Origin: Bugula neritina
Lineage: Eukaryota > Bryozoa > Gymnolaemata > Cheilostomatida > Bugulidae
NCBI GenBank assembly: GCA_964035545.1
Contig: OZ037771.1
Span: forward strand, 2,284,628-2,348,627
Direction: 5' to 3'
Length of the DNA: 64,000 bases
Part shown: in pieces, positions 12,759-25,200 of the stretch
Numbering within the stretch: position 1 is the stretch's first letter
Layout: every line of letters starts with the position of its first letter
Notes under the pieces: generated by a model
What the model saw: only the letters and a program-made list of their open reading frames with translations
Told to the model about the DNA's origin: nothing
Database searches by the model: none
Translations under genes and position numbers: made by a program

Positions 12759-14378
12759 TCAATTTCGACCTCTCTGGCACACCTGACACCTGCTTACTTG
12801 ACTATGCTGATTGGGAGGTTTGAGAGTCTCGCTGCTGGGTGCGTACCACTGACTGGCATCATCCTGCGCTCTCATCCAGAAACTAAACTTGTCTGAGAAG
12901 TAGTGGCAGGTGCCCTGAGCCCCGTTGCATTCAATAAATGGAGAGGTTCTGAAGTTTTCCAGGCATGAGCCAGGAGAAGATAGGAACTGACCACCGCCAT
13001 TACCACCCGCGCCAGTGTGCTAAACAAATAGAAATTTATATCTCCACAAAACTAGTAGGCAAACTCGAGATTTATTAAAAATTCATTAGGATTCACCATA
13101 CAAACTCTTAGTGAAAATATGCATGCAGTTTCCTATACAGTAATACACGCTTTACTACATACAATAATATGCACAAACTGTTTTATTTCATAAAGCATTG
13201 CAAACTTATTGTTTCCAAATGTACAGTAATACTTGATTAATGCTTTACTTTATACAGTAAAACTTACTGCTGTATTAAAAATAGCAATACACATTTATTG
13301 CTTTGCAAAACATACAGCAATACTCGCTAACTATCTATTTAACACACACACACACTTGTCTTACCAGGACGAAGCTGTAGCCAACCCAGACTCCGCCCCA
13401 TCCTGTTGGACACTCCGGTACTGAATCATCTTGACTATGCACGGCAATCACGTTAGCTGGTGCCTCACACACGGAGCATCGGCTTATATAAGGCCTACAA
13501 ATATATTCTTACCATTTATTAAATTATAGTTTCTTTCACTCACAGTACGAGCAGAATGCCTAGTGAATGTCATATGCATGAAAATACTTGCGAATAGCAC
13601 AACAGCTAAGATGGTGAATTTCGTAGACAGGCATGTATAGCAGCTGAGCTTACTATAAATAATTAATAATCTACAACTGCTGTTATAGATTCTGATTTGA
13701 AACGTAACAAATAGATCACACAAGAATGCTAGTGCTGTTATGATAAAAAACAACCATTATTATAACCAAGATGGCCACAATTATACAGCACTAATCAGAT
13801 TATGATAGACATATGTATGAAGAAGCTCTTTAACGAATAGAAAATGCTACGGATTGTTTAGAACACAAGTTTAGAAAGTATGAGGTTACCTTAAAGACTG
13901 GCCATTCACAGGCATCATTGGAAGGGGTTCAGTGGTCGATAGCCAATAAGAAAGACTGTTTCTCTCAGCATAATGACATACAGTATTGAAGTCACAAAAC
14001 AGGAATGGCATGATATTGAACTGTGCCAAACACGAGCCAGGAGAACCTGTGAACAAATTTAATGCATCAAATGCCTATATATCCTCCTATTACTATGGGA
14101 ACTTATTCCTTTAGTAAAATGAACAGAATTAACTGTGGGTAGCACAACTCTTCATATAAAACAACAAAAAAAATATTGCAAGCTGTTGACTTCTATTTAA
14201 AGAGAAAACATTTCCTGTGAGTCATAAATACCTAAGTCCTGAGTCTTGGAATTCTCGTTGCCCTCCATATGAAGGAAACTGTAGCCTGACCAGAGCCTAG
14301 TGGTACCGCTGGGGCACTGTGGCGATGTAACGGACTGACTATGACGTACCACCACAAAGCCGGTGTTATAACTAGCAC
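12759..14378 (-). other. Distal NC1 domain (NC1-2), alpha-2 type
   Basis: Tandem C4 collagen subdomains with all 12 cysteines. Landmarks in order: [95 protein letters not shown]-stop. [14 protein letters not shown] and GGGQ point to the alpha-2 rather than alpha-1 group. The Met-rich PMMP stretch and SETLK lysine match the region of the Met93/Lys211 sulfilimine crosslink known in vertebrate chains. Unlike the proximal NC1, the middle part is split by an intron (13495-13889); the two pieces (157+130 nt) sum to the single proximal exon of 287 nt. Confidence 0.92.
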
Positions 14379-16666
14379 CTGCAAGTACATGTAATACTGT
14401 TACTGTCTTGGACACTCAATGCAAGTGACATCTACTTCCTTTGTTCAAACTCTGTGAGACTCATTACAAAACACAAATGTCAACTAACCTGGAGGTCCAG
14501 GATAGCCAGTGTCTCCAGAATCGCCCGGAATGCCAGGCGCCCCATCTTGACCATCTTGTCCTTGAGGACCAGGTTGACCTGGAAAGCCATTATATCCATC
14601 TGCACCGTCACTACCATCATCTCCAGGGTATCCGCGATCTCCCTCCGAACCTGTGAAAGCAGAATGAATCTCAAAAGCATTATATAGCTAAACTAACAAA
14701 ATAGCAAATTACACTTCCATTTTCTACGATAAAACAAAATAAATTTTAAAGAAAATTTGAATAATCTGTAATAAATGGTGTGTTCTTTACCGGGAATTCC
14801 ATTGGCTCCATCAACTCCTGGATCTCCGGGCTCACCAGGAGCACCATCAGCACCATCGTCACCAGGAGCCCCAATTTGAGGAGAGGAAGTCCTCATTTGC
14901 CCCTTGGGTCCAGGTAGTCCCTGAAACAAACACATTCAGTAACTGCTAAACACTTATCCTTGCAAAACCCTTCTTCTGATAACACTGGTATGTTTACAAT
15001 GTAAAAGCGTTTTAAAAGCAAAAATCACATTAAATTTCTCAACTATTTTATTAAGCGTGAAATAAAGCTGTACCATGTTATATGCCTATTATATGCAGCT
15101 GCATAAAAATATAGTTTTAACTGCTATGCATTACTTATATTTATCACAAAAATAAACATAATTTGATATACCTTCAAGCCTGGAAGCCCAGGTAATCCAA
15201 CTTTCCCTGGTGTCCCATCTTTACCTGACAAACCGTATGGCCCGGGAAATCCTTTATCGCCCCTAATTCCCACAAATCCTGGGTAACCCTTTTCCCCAAT
15301 CATACCTGCAAGTGAAATCAGATCTCTGAAACATCAAGTTTTATGCTATTGCTATGTTTCATCAACACTGAATATACAGCAAAATAATTTATAGGTCTTC
15401 TCTCATTTTATGCTTTAAAAAGATATTGTGGTAGTGACATAAACTTTTTACTTAAATGTTCTTTGATATTCAAGACTATGTGCTAACCTGGCTCTCCAGG
15501 CAACCCATCTATTCCTGGGGCACCAGGTAATCCATCTACTCCAGTAAATCCTTTTGGACCTGAAAATCCGTCTCTTCCTTTATCTCCCTGAAGACCTGGG
15601 AATCCCGAAGGACCACGTCTTCCCGCCTCTCCAGGTATTCCTAAATAGACATTCAACCAGTAAATTAAACGCCAGATACTGAATAAACTAAATCCAACTC
15701 TTGTCATGGCTAATAATGCAACACATTTACCTTGGTCTCCCTTTTGGCCAACAACTGCCCTCTCTCCCTTTTCACCAGGTTGACCTTTGACACCGCTGCC
15801 AACTTCTCCTTTAACTCCTTTGACTCCATATTCTCCTCTGTCACCCTTTATTCCCACTGGGCCTAGAAAGAAAAGTGAATTGAACATGATGAAACCACGA
15901 GAAAACTTGATACAGTAAGACTTCGACATGAATGATACCCAATGCTCTTTTTCCAGCTACTCATAGTATAATCTTGACACACTTATTCGCAATTTATCAG
16001 CACAACACAATAAAAACTGCAATGGTGTCAAAAATGTAAATGTCTTATAATTTTATTTTTAGCAGTCAACTATTAAAAAATTATTTTAAAATCTTTTAGA
16101 AGATTTCCTGAAAAATTAAAAGAAACTGCAGAAATATTGTTGTGTCTAACCAGGCAATCCTTTGAGACCATCTAAGCCCTTTAATCCTTTAGCACCCTTT
16201 ATTCCATTGATGGCTTGACCAGGTTCACCGGGTGAGCCAGGGAATCCGTCATCACCTATAATTATTCACCAGTTGTGAGTCACACAGTCACCACGCAGGA
16301 TGTTAAGCAGTTATCTTGCACGTGAGCAATGTGGTTGAAATTTAGTTCAGTTAGTATCCCAAAACTTTAACATGCTCGCAGATTCAGTAAACCTAAAACT
16401 TTTAAATTATATAAGAAATTTCAAGTGACTGATGAAATGAAAATTTCAAGAACTACAAACTAGGAATAAAATTTATACAAAAATACCTGGCAATCCAGGT
16501 AAACCATCAAGCCCTGGTGAACCCTGAGGTCCAAAAGGACCTATCACACCCTTTTCTCCTGCAACTCCTGGTGTGCCATAGGCACCCCTATCACCAGGCT
16601 CTCCAGTTCTACCATCTCTACCAGGTAAACCTGTCACACCCTTCTCTCCTTTGGTACCAACAAGTC
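12759..16666 (-). CDS. Distal alternative 3' cassette of the alpha-2(IV)-type collagen gene (helix end + second NC1)
   Basis: Eleven exons: 16487-16666, 16151-16255, 15731-15862, 15488-15640, 15172-15305, 14791-14920, 14489-14650 (Gly-X-Y), then 14232-14378, 13890-14046, 13365-13494, 12759-13019 (NC1 and TGA). It has no start codon or signal peptide: the first exon opens inside a Gly codon (G|GA, phase 1), the same phase as exon 21569-21748 of the proximal copy. Only 718 bp separate it from the proximal stop codon. From its first base to the last NC1 cysteine its coding length equals that of the proximal copy (1673 nt). Interruptions QAING, the SG step and [10 protein letters not shown] sit at the same residues as DLTIG, LG and [10 protein letters not shown] in the proximal copy. 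I read it as an alternative C-terminal cassette reached from exon 23804-23893; a truncated tandem gene is the alternative. One helix Gly is replaced by Ala (EKGERAVVG, exon 15731-15862). Confidence 0.85.
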
Positions 16667-17312
16667 CTACAAGTAAAATTATATGTGGTTATACACAGGC
16701 ATAGCTAACAGCGAAGTGAACTTGCAGTACAATTACATGTAGACCTGCCCTAAATATAAGATGGCTAAATGACACTGCTTACCTTTAGCATCGGCATCGA
16801 AGAATAGACATAACAAAGCTGTGTTTATACTTTAACATTTTATTGTAAAAAAATCAATAATATTTTGAATGACAAAATAATCAAGTGATTTAAAACTATA
16901 ATATTGAATAAAATGACACTACTAAAGTCTTTATATTAATCTGGTTAGAAATACTGTAGAAACAGTGAAGTTACTATGAATCTAAATAGCAAGAGTTCAT
17001 AAAAGTTACTTAAGGAAACTGTCCCTAACTACTTATTTACAAAACTATAATCAATTACTTACCTACTGATACGTTTAGCCTAAAAAGTTCTAAGAAAACA
17101 AGAAAAATAGTATGAATATAAAATATTGCTATAATATAGAAAACAAATGCAATTATTGTAGAATTTGTTTAGAAGCGTCTAAAAATATATTTTTATTGCT
17201 AAAACCAAAACTGAAACTAAATACGTCTCAAGTCATATCAAAGTAATTTAAATATTTTTATACTGAAGAAGCACCGCAAACTGAAAGTGAAATACCTGAA
17301 TTATTTATATTT

Positions 17313-17318
17313 TTTATT
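17313..17318 (-). terminator. Candidate polyadenylation signal of the proximal collagen cassette
   Basis: AATAAA on the minus strand, 67 nt past the proximal TAA. Its use would end the transcript before the distal cassette, giving a simple basis for choosing between C-termini. Confidence 0.5.
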
Positions 17319-17384
17319 GAAACTAAACTATAATTATTATTATCAGCAGTATAGAAACTCCCTCTTCAGCCTCCAATTCTTCCA

Positions 17385-19262
17385 TTAGCCCATGTTGTTG
17401 AGCCCGCCTTTCGGCATCTTGAGACACACCTGACAGCGGCTAATACGCTGCCTCTGATTGGGTGCTTTTATTGTCTCAGACACAGGAGAGCTAAACGAAT
17501 CACCGCCACGTATTGAGCTGAGCCAAAAACTGAATTCATTTGCAAAGTAATGACATGACCCTCTGACTCCATTGCACTCTATGAAAGGTGAAGTTCGGAA
17601 GTTTTCCAGGCATGATCCAGGAGAAGATAAATCCTGCCCACCACCTTGGGCACCAGCTCCAGTGTGCTGCAAAATAAGTTTCGTTGCGATGTCGAAAACA
17701 AGTTCAAAATAGAAAGAAAGAATTGATAACTTGTGCGTTTAAAATAAAAGAAACCACTGCAAAAATGATGAGAGTTTTTTGTGAAATAAACTTATATACT
17801 TTCAGATTTCACAAGTCAGTTGAAATATTATACAAGAAAAAATCTGGCTCTATTTGGCAAATATTTCTTAAAAAAAACTATGTCATTGAAAATATTTTTA
17901 GAAAAATCTAGAGCATAAATCAATAAAAGTGTAAATTAAATATGCTAATAATAGTCAATTTGTGGAGAATACTCTCAAAACCGTTGCTGTTCTCATCACA
18001 GTAAAATATAGCATGAAAATATCTCCAGCATAAAAGAGATAAGTAATCATCATTATTTAAGTATTATGCGTTGGAGTAATTACTTCCCACAGATGTCACT
18101 TCTGAAACATTGGGAAGACAACTTACCATAGCAAAACTGTAACCAATCCAAAGGCCATTCCATCCAACAGGGCACTGAGGGATAGTGTCAGTTTGACTGT
18201 GGACAGCCAACATGTTAGTTGGACTTTCACACACAGAGCACCTGCTAATGTAAGGCTCTATGCTTCGTTCCTCTTGAGGCATCATGGGAATTGGGGCAGT
18301 GGTAGACAACCAGAAAGACTTGTCATTGCGACTAGCATAGTTGCAGACGTTCATGAAGTCACAGAAGAGGAATGGCATGGTGGAGAACTTGGGCAGACAT
18401 GAACCCGCGGAACCTGTAGAAATTTGAACACATTTTACGGTCGTAAACCAAATCAAGGTATATGATTGGCTGCTTTCATTCAACAAAAGACAAACCAAAG
18501 TTGGAGCTGTGAAAATTGAAATGTATACAGGAAGCAGAACCATAGAAAGAAATTTATTCAATCAGATAAAAGAAGACAACTTCCAGAGACACAATATAGC
18601 TGAACGAGTGTGAAGCTATGTTCGATATCAAAGTTTTAATAAAATTGTATTGCTAAGAAATTTAAATATTTATCATTATTTTAATCTAAATCTCAAAATT
18701 CATATTTTTTTAGTAAAACTTGGGCAAAACTTTTATACTTTTCAGGAAATTCACACTATCAGTGTTTCACTAAAAGCATAATGCACTTTGTCATGCATAG
18801 GAGTGTAATTATTTCATGTAGCAACATGTTGATCTAAACATCAAAAGTGATTGTATCATCATAAACCACCCAGTGCTCTTGATTGAACAAATAATGTTCA
18901 ATCAACAGTCATCTGAGGTATTGTGCACATAGCAGTGCTATAAATAGCAAATTATATATTGTTTTTTAAAGCTGGAATTCAAATTATCACAAGCATAAGT
19001 AGTGGCCCTAGTCCTGCACACCTCTAGACAAGAACTCTAAGAATAGTATTGCTAGATTAAAGATTGTTTAGTTACGACATTTTTGTAGCCTCAGTACCTA
19101 ATCCTTGACTGTGGGACCTCTCATTGCCCTCCATGTAAAGAAAACTGTAACCATCCCACAACTTGGTTAATCCAATTGGGCACGCAGGTACTGTTGTCAT
19201 TTGACTATGTCTAACCAGTATATAGCCTGTAGGTCTAGTTTGGCCACTTTTTCCTGGACTAC
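17385..19262 (-). other. Proximal NC1 domain (NC1-1), alpha-2 type
   Basis: Exons 19098-19262, 18127-18413 and 17385-17666 encode a full NC1 with 12 cysteines. Landmarks: [118 protein letters not shown]. These match the alpha-2(IV) group. It ends in a 12-residue tail ([12 protein letters not shown]), seven residues longer than the distal NC1. The domain selects and orients chains when the trimer forms and joins two trimers head to head. Confidence 0.95.
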
Positions 19263-22200
19263 CTGCATGGTAATAGAGTAAAGATATAGTAAACATAACG
19301 CAACATGTGGTACAGATGCAATGTTTAAAGAGCTTCTAGTTAAATGTATGTCTGCCGCGGTTTTAAAAAAGTCAGATAAATTCTACAAAGGCTGAAGAAA
19401 ACCTTCATACTGTGTTTAACCCTTGACCTTAAAAATCGCCTGTTTGAGTAAATAATTGTAAAACAAAAAAACACTGCAGGCAACAATAGAGAGATAGAGT
19501 GTCAGCTCTTACATAATATATTACTTGTTTCCCCATGAAAACATAAGAGACTTAACATTAGACCAAAAATGCTATGCTTTAATAAAAAGTTCATATGCTA
19601 CTTGGTGATAAAAACACAAAACTTTGACAAATAAAATACCTCTTTGGCCTTTTGGACCCGGATTTCCTGGTAAACCATCTAATCCTGGAACACCCAGCTC
19701 ACCACGTTCTCCGGGCGAACCGTTTGAGCCGCGACGACCATAATAACCAGTGTCTCCTTTATCTCCGAGCCTACCCTTTTCTCCTGTAACATATTAGCAG
19801 AAGTTTAGCATCAAGTGTAGACCTAATGGTGTCCAAGAGTGCAGGGTTCAAAGAAAAAAGGTAATACATGAAAACTACTCTTTTGCCAGCTTATTACAGC
19901 TAACAATAGCAATCAGAGTGAATAGTACTTCCATATACTAGAAGTTGTTAAACTTCTCACAACTATAAGGGTGTTGAGACACCACACTCGCATCTATATG
20001 TCAAATTAAAAGGTGTTGGATCTAAAGAACGTTTTATCAAAGTATATATCTAAAATCATAATTTTAGTCATAAAAATAATACAAATTGAAGCAAAAAGTA
20101 ACATAAAATTGTTAAATGTAAAAGCAAAAAGCAAACACAGCAAAACAGTGACTTTATAAACTTATATATAGTTAATCATTGTGATACCTGGGAAGCCTGG
20201 GTAGCCATTTTGCCCAGGAAATCCCTTTTGACCCTTTGGTCCAGGTAATCCTGGTTCCCCTTTCAGCCCTTTAGGAAGATCTAAGAAATCGTCCTCTCCA
20301 GGCTCTCCGGGATCTCCCACTTCACCAGGTATACCATTTGCACCATCATCACCATCAAAGCCATCAAAACCTGGTAGTCCTTGATCTCCGATTTGACCAG
20401 AATCTCCCTTAAGACCGGTGAGGCCATCTTCACCCTTTTGCCCTTTGAAACCTAAATCAACAATATTCATGAATAATTCGCTTTAAACTGTTTGAACAGA
20501 GCAACATGTAAATTGACATAGCTTCACAAAAATGATTACTAGAGAAAACTAACAAGTTTACCTGGATATCCTTTGATGCCAGGTTTGCCATCTGCACCGG
20601 GATTTCCATTTCTACCAGGGAATCCCCTTCCACCTGGTAAACCATCTTCACTTTGATCACCTTTATCTCCAACATCTCCTGGAGATCCATCAATTCCAGG
20701 CACACCCTTAGGACCAGGCAACCCTTTGTCTCCAAGGAAACCTGGGAACCCTTTATCACCTAAAACAAGCATGTAATATAGACCGTAAGTTCTAGAATGC
20801 AGAAACATTTTTAATTAATTTCAATAATGTAATATACTTCGATAAAAACAAGAAATGTATGCCAGTTGCAATATTTCAATCCTTACAGTACCCAACAGCC
20901 AATTAGAATGAAATGAGTGCACAATCAAACACAATTGTCAACCATTATGCTTAGTGTTTGACAACTTGGAGCTATAAGGGCAGTTAGTAACACACCCTTG
21001 TATTCAAGTAATTTATTTGATATGGCTGCTTAGTGTTCCCTTCGACAAGTTAATCTGAGAGTGAAACTGGTCACCACTCATGATAAAATCTCTGAAGGTT
21101 TGAAGGATTTTTCTGGCACAGGTTTTTATCCAATTTTAGCAATTTCAATTATTATTACACAGTATATAACAAAAGTCTTTTGAGCGTTTGAGCCTTTTGG
21201 TAGAAAAATAAAACAAAAAATGGGAAAATTTTAACGGGTAAACGTGACAGGAATTCAATTTCCTACCTTTTTGACCAGGGTATCCTAAGCCAGCATATCC
21301 TGGAAGGCCAGGTAAACCACCAATTCCTTTGTCACCCTTCATTCCTTCAAAACCAGGTGAGCCATCTCTTCCATTTCTACCAGGATAACCCATTGCACCT
21401 TTGAGTCCAATGGTCAAATCACCCGGTTCTCCTTTATCGCCATTCAACCCAGATCTCCCTAACAGTTATGGATATTCATTGAAACATTCCCAGTGTTCAT
21501 AAATATATTATGTTTTATATCTATCATAGAACAAGCATTATACTTGGTAGAATCAAATGAAACTTTACCTTTGTTGCCATCTTTTCCAGGCTCTCCTGGA
21601 GACCCCTTCAAACCAGGAGGACCTCTTTCCCCTTTTGGTCCTGCTCCACCATCTGATCCGTCTTTGCCAGGATAACCTTTAGGTCCAGGAGCACCTGGCT
21701 TTCCAGGAAGTCCACCAACGCCCTTATCTCCTACCAATCCGTATAAACCTGCAAAACCAAAAACAAACATTAGAAGAATTTTGTTCAGAACTACAAATGT
21801 CCGACAGTAGTTTAGTTTAAATTCTGCATTTGGAACATTTACAGCATTCCTAAAGTCAGAACACAATAGTATGTAGAGTCTTGAATGACTATTTACAAAT
21901 ACAAGTTCAAAATATTTTATTTTACTGATTTTATTTGAAATAACAAAATCACAATCGGAAATAGTACATAAAAATATTTTAAATCTGAAATAAAGCAAAG
22001 CATGAGGTTGATTGTCATATCTGGAGCCAGGAGCTGGATGCTGCCCTACAACAGAGAGAGAAAGAGCATGTCAAACAAATGACAGTGAGTGAGAGTACCA
22101 GACTGTGAGACCACAGCAAGTGAGCCAGGCCAGCCATGAGAGAGATCAGTCAAATACAGTTTGGAAAGGTTGACAGGCTGAAGCCCAGCTCACTGGCCCG

Positions 22201-25200
22201 TGGGCCCAGTGGCCCACTAGCCTACTGGCGTATTCACTCAGTGTTGTTTGTCAGACATGATTTCTCTCCCTGACTGGCCCAACCGACATGCCATTAAACT
22301 TTATTATCTATTGCCTATTTAATTATTATTTCTTGTTTATTTATTACTTATTGTTTATTTATTACTTATTGTTTATTTAGTATTTATCCATTACTTATTA
22401 TAATTATTATTTATTTATCATTATGATTTGTTTACACTAAACTTTTGCTACTCAAGTTAAATACAATACAAATAATTTCTAAACCAAAGCAAAGCTTAAC
22501 TTTTAAATAAGTTTTATTATTTATTCTTCTATTATAGCATAAAATTATAGATTGTGCATTTTTTCCAAAAAAATTAAAATATAATAATGCTGGCATTGCA
22601 TTGTATTAGTATGATTTCTAAGAAAAGTAACTAAAAACACACAAAATGAATATCTGTAAGATTCCACTTACCTGCCCCTTTGATTGCAGAACCAAGTCTG
22701 ATAATCCACCACACCGTCTACTGATAAGTTTATTACACAAACTCCACGTATGAATGGCAGTCAGAAATTTATAAAACTCTTAAAGATATTTCAGTTCTGC
22801 AGAGTTATTTTATCATCTTTGCATTTTACTAAATACCTATTTGCTGCGAATGAATGGAGGCATTGAACACAGTTTGAGAAAACTCGTGTTTCACTAAGCA
22901 TCATTAAATTGCTTTTATATTTTAATTCTTTTTATAAACATGATACATTTCAAACATATAATTGCTATTGAACAAAGAACTGCTATTAAATATAGCAAAG
23001 TTATACTGGTGAGTACATGCTAGAGTTACTTTGAACAAATAGTCAATACAAATCTAACAAGTGCATCTACTCACCGGGTAAAAAATTCCTGGGATGTTTA
23101 TGTAAAGGAGTCACCATCAAGGAATTAAATATCTTCATTTAATTTAATGAAACTTCATCAAAATATTAACTGGCGTTAAAAAATACAACTGATACTTGTT
23201 TGAGTTTGGATCTAGAGGGTCAGCTGTTTAACAACTCTGAATACCATATCATAAAAGATTGTCTGTCATGTGATCAGACTATGCAAAAATCCGAGTCGAC
23301 TTATAAAACAACACAGTCGGCTATCGGTAATGTACAACCCAAGTACTTACTACTTTGAGTTGTATAACGACTTTCTTTTCAAAAGTTGTAATTTTCATGC
23401 ATAAATTGAAAATAAATGCAACATAAAGAACAGTAAAATATATTAAATTAAACGTAATGTAAGTGCAATAAAATAGTCACAATGTTATACATGATTGTTT
23501 GAAATGTGGTATGCTATTACTTTAATAGGTGATAGTTGCACCTTGTTGAAAAGTAACGAAAATGAAACCAAATCTTAGCTCAGCTCACAGTAAAACTCAA
23601 AGGAGAATCATTGTAATATTGCTATGACATAACTTTAATTTATTCAAGTAGTTGCTAAGCAAATCATACCAAAAAGACCAGACTCCTACGGAGCTCTAGC
23701 AATACCCAACAGGATCAACAGTGTACAATCTCACATTTAAACAAGTTACTCTTTCAACACAACGACATGAACTTATATTAGTTTGACTGTGATAAAGACC
23801 AACCTGGAAAACCTCTGTCACCCTTGGGTCCGGGAAATCCTCGATCTCCTTTTTCACCATCTGGTCCAGGAAACCCACGTGGACCCTCCAGACCTGCATG
23901 ACAAAGCATTGTGTTAGAAAAGGTGGTTCTGAGAAATGTATTCTGTCTTAAACAGGTAAGCAACACTTTAGAGTAGAAACTGTTGCATTCTATTCTAAAC
24001 TTAATTACCAGGAATTCCTTTCTCCCCTGGCAACCCTGAAGGCCCATCGTCACCATTTCTTCCAGGAAAACCTGGAGCGCCAGGTTCTCCTTTGTCACCA
24101 GATACTCCCGGCAAACCATCGCTTCCTGGAAAGCCGCGTGGCCCAGTATTTCCTTTAGGACCCTAAAAGTTTTGGATAAACAAGTAACTTAGCTGCCGCC
24201 CATTCGAATGTTAAAACATAGTTGGTTCAAAAGTAATATCATCAAGTCAATTTTAAATTGCTAGCAGTTGAAAACCATAGACAGAGATGCACTAGGTACA
24301 TAACTGTGATAAACTACTGTAGTCAGAATATACACTCACTGGATCTCCGGTCAACCCAGCAGGACCAGGAAGTCCATTTACACCTGGCTCTCCCTTCACA
24401 CCGAGTTGGCCTGGTATACCACCTGGTCCGGGTTCTCCCTTCACACCAGGAGTTCCCTCTCTGCCGTAGCCAGGAGGCCCCACGTCTCCTTTTACACCTC
24501 GAGGTCCTACATATACCAAAATGACAAGTATGATATGCAATCTAGAGTGGCAGAACTTTTTTAACCTTTTAAAGATCAAGAAAACGGTATTGACATCTGT
24601 GAAGGCCTACCTGGAAGTCCAGGAAGACCATCTAATCCCTTAGCACCATCTATTCCTTTATCACCGGGAAGTCCTCGATCACCTTTGCTTCCTGGTAAAC
24701 CACGCTCTCCGAATGCACCAGGTAAGCCATCAATACCAGGCATACCCATCATACCTAAGTTATACAAACATGTTAAAATATAGAATTACACTATTATAGT
24801 GTATTACTAGAAATAAATCGCTAAATATAAATACTACATCAGCAACTAGTGACATAGAGTGTATAGGTTAAATTAGAAGATATACTGGTAATAATTTCAT
24901 ATGCAACTAAAATTATTTTACCTTTATCTCCATCTCTTCCGGGTCTACCTGGTGAACCATCTAAACCGCGATTTCCTTTACTTCCGGGGAAGCCATCAAC
25001 ACCCTGCAAACCTTTATCACCTGGTGGCCCCTCAGGACCCTCAAATCCTGGTTCACCTTTCTCACCTGAAAGAAATAAATATCTCATAAATACTCCACCA
25101 GCAAGCTTTTAGAACTATTTTACAATTACATTGTGATCATACCAGAGACATTTAGGAGAAGTAGGGGAGAAATTGAGATAGCCTAAGTTCTTTAATTTTA

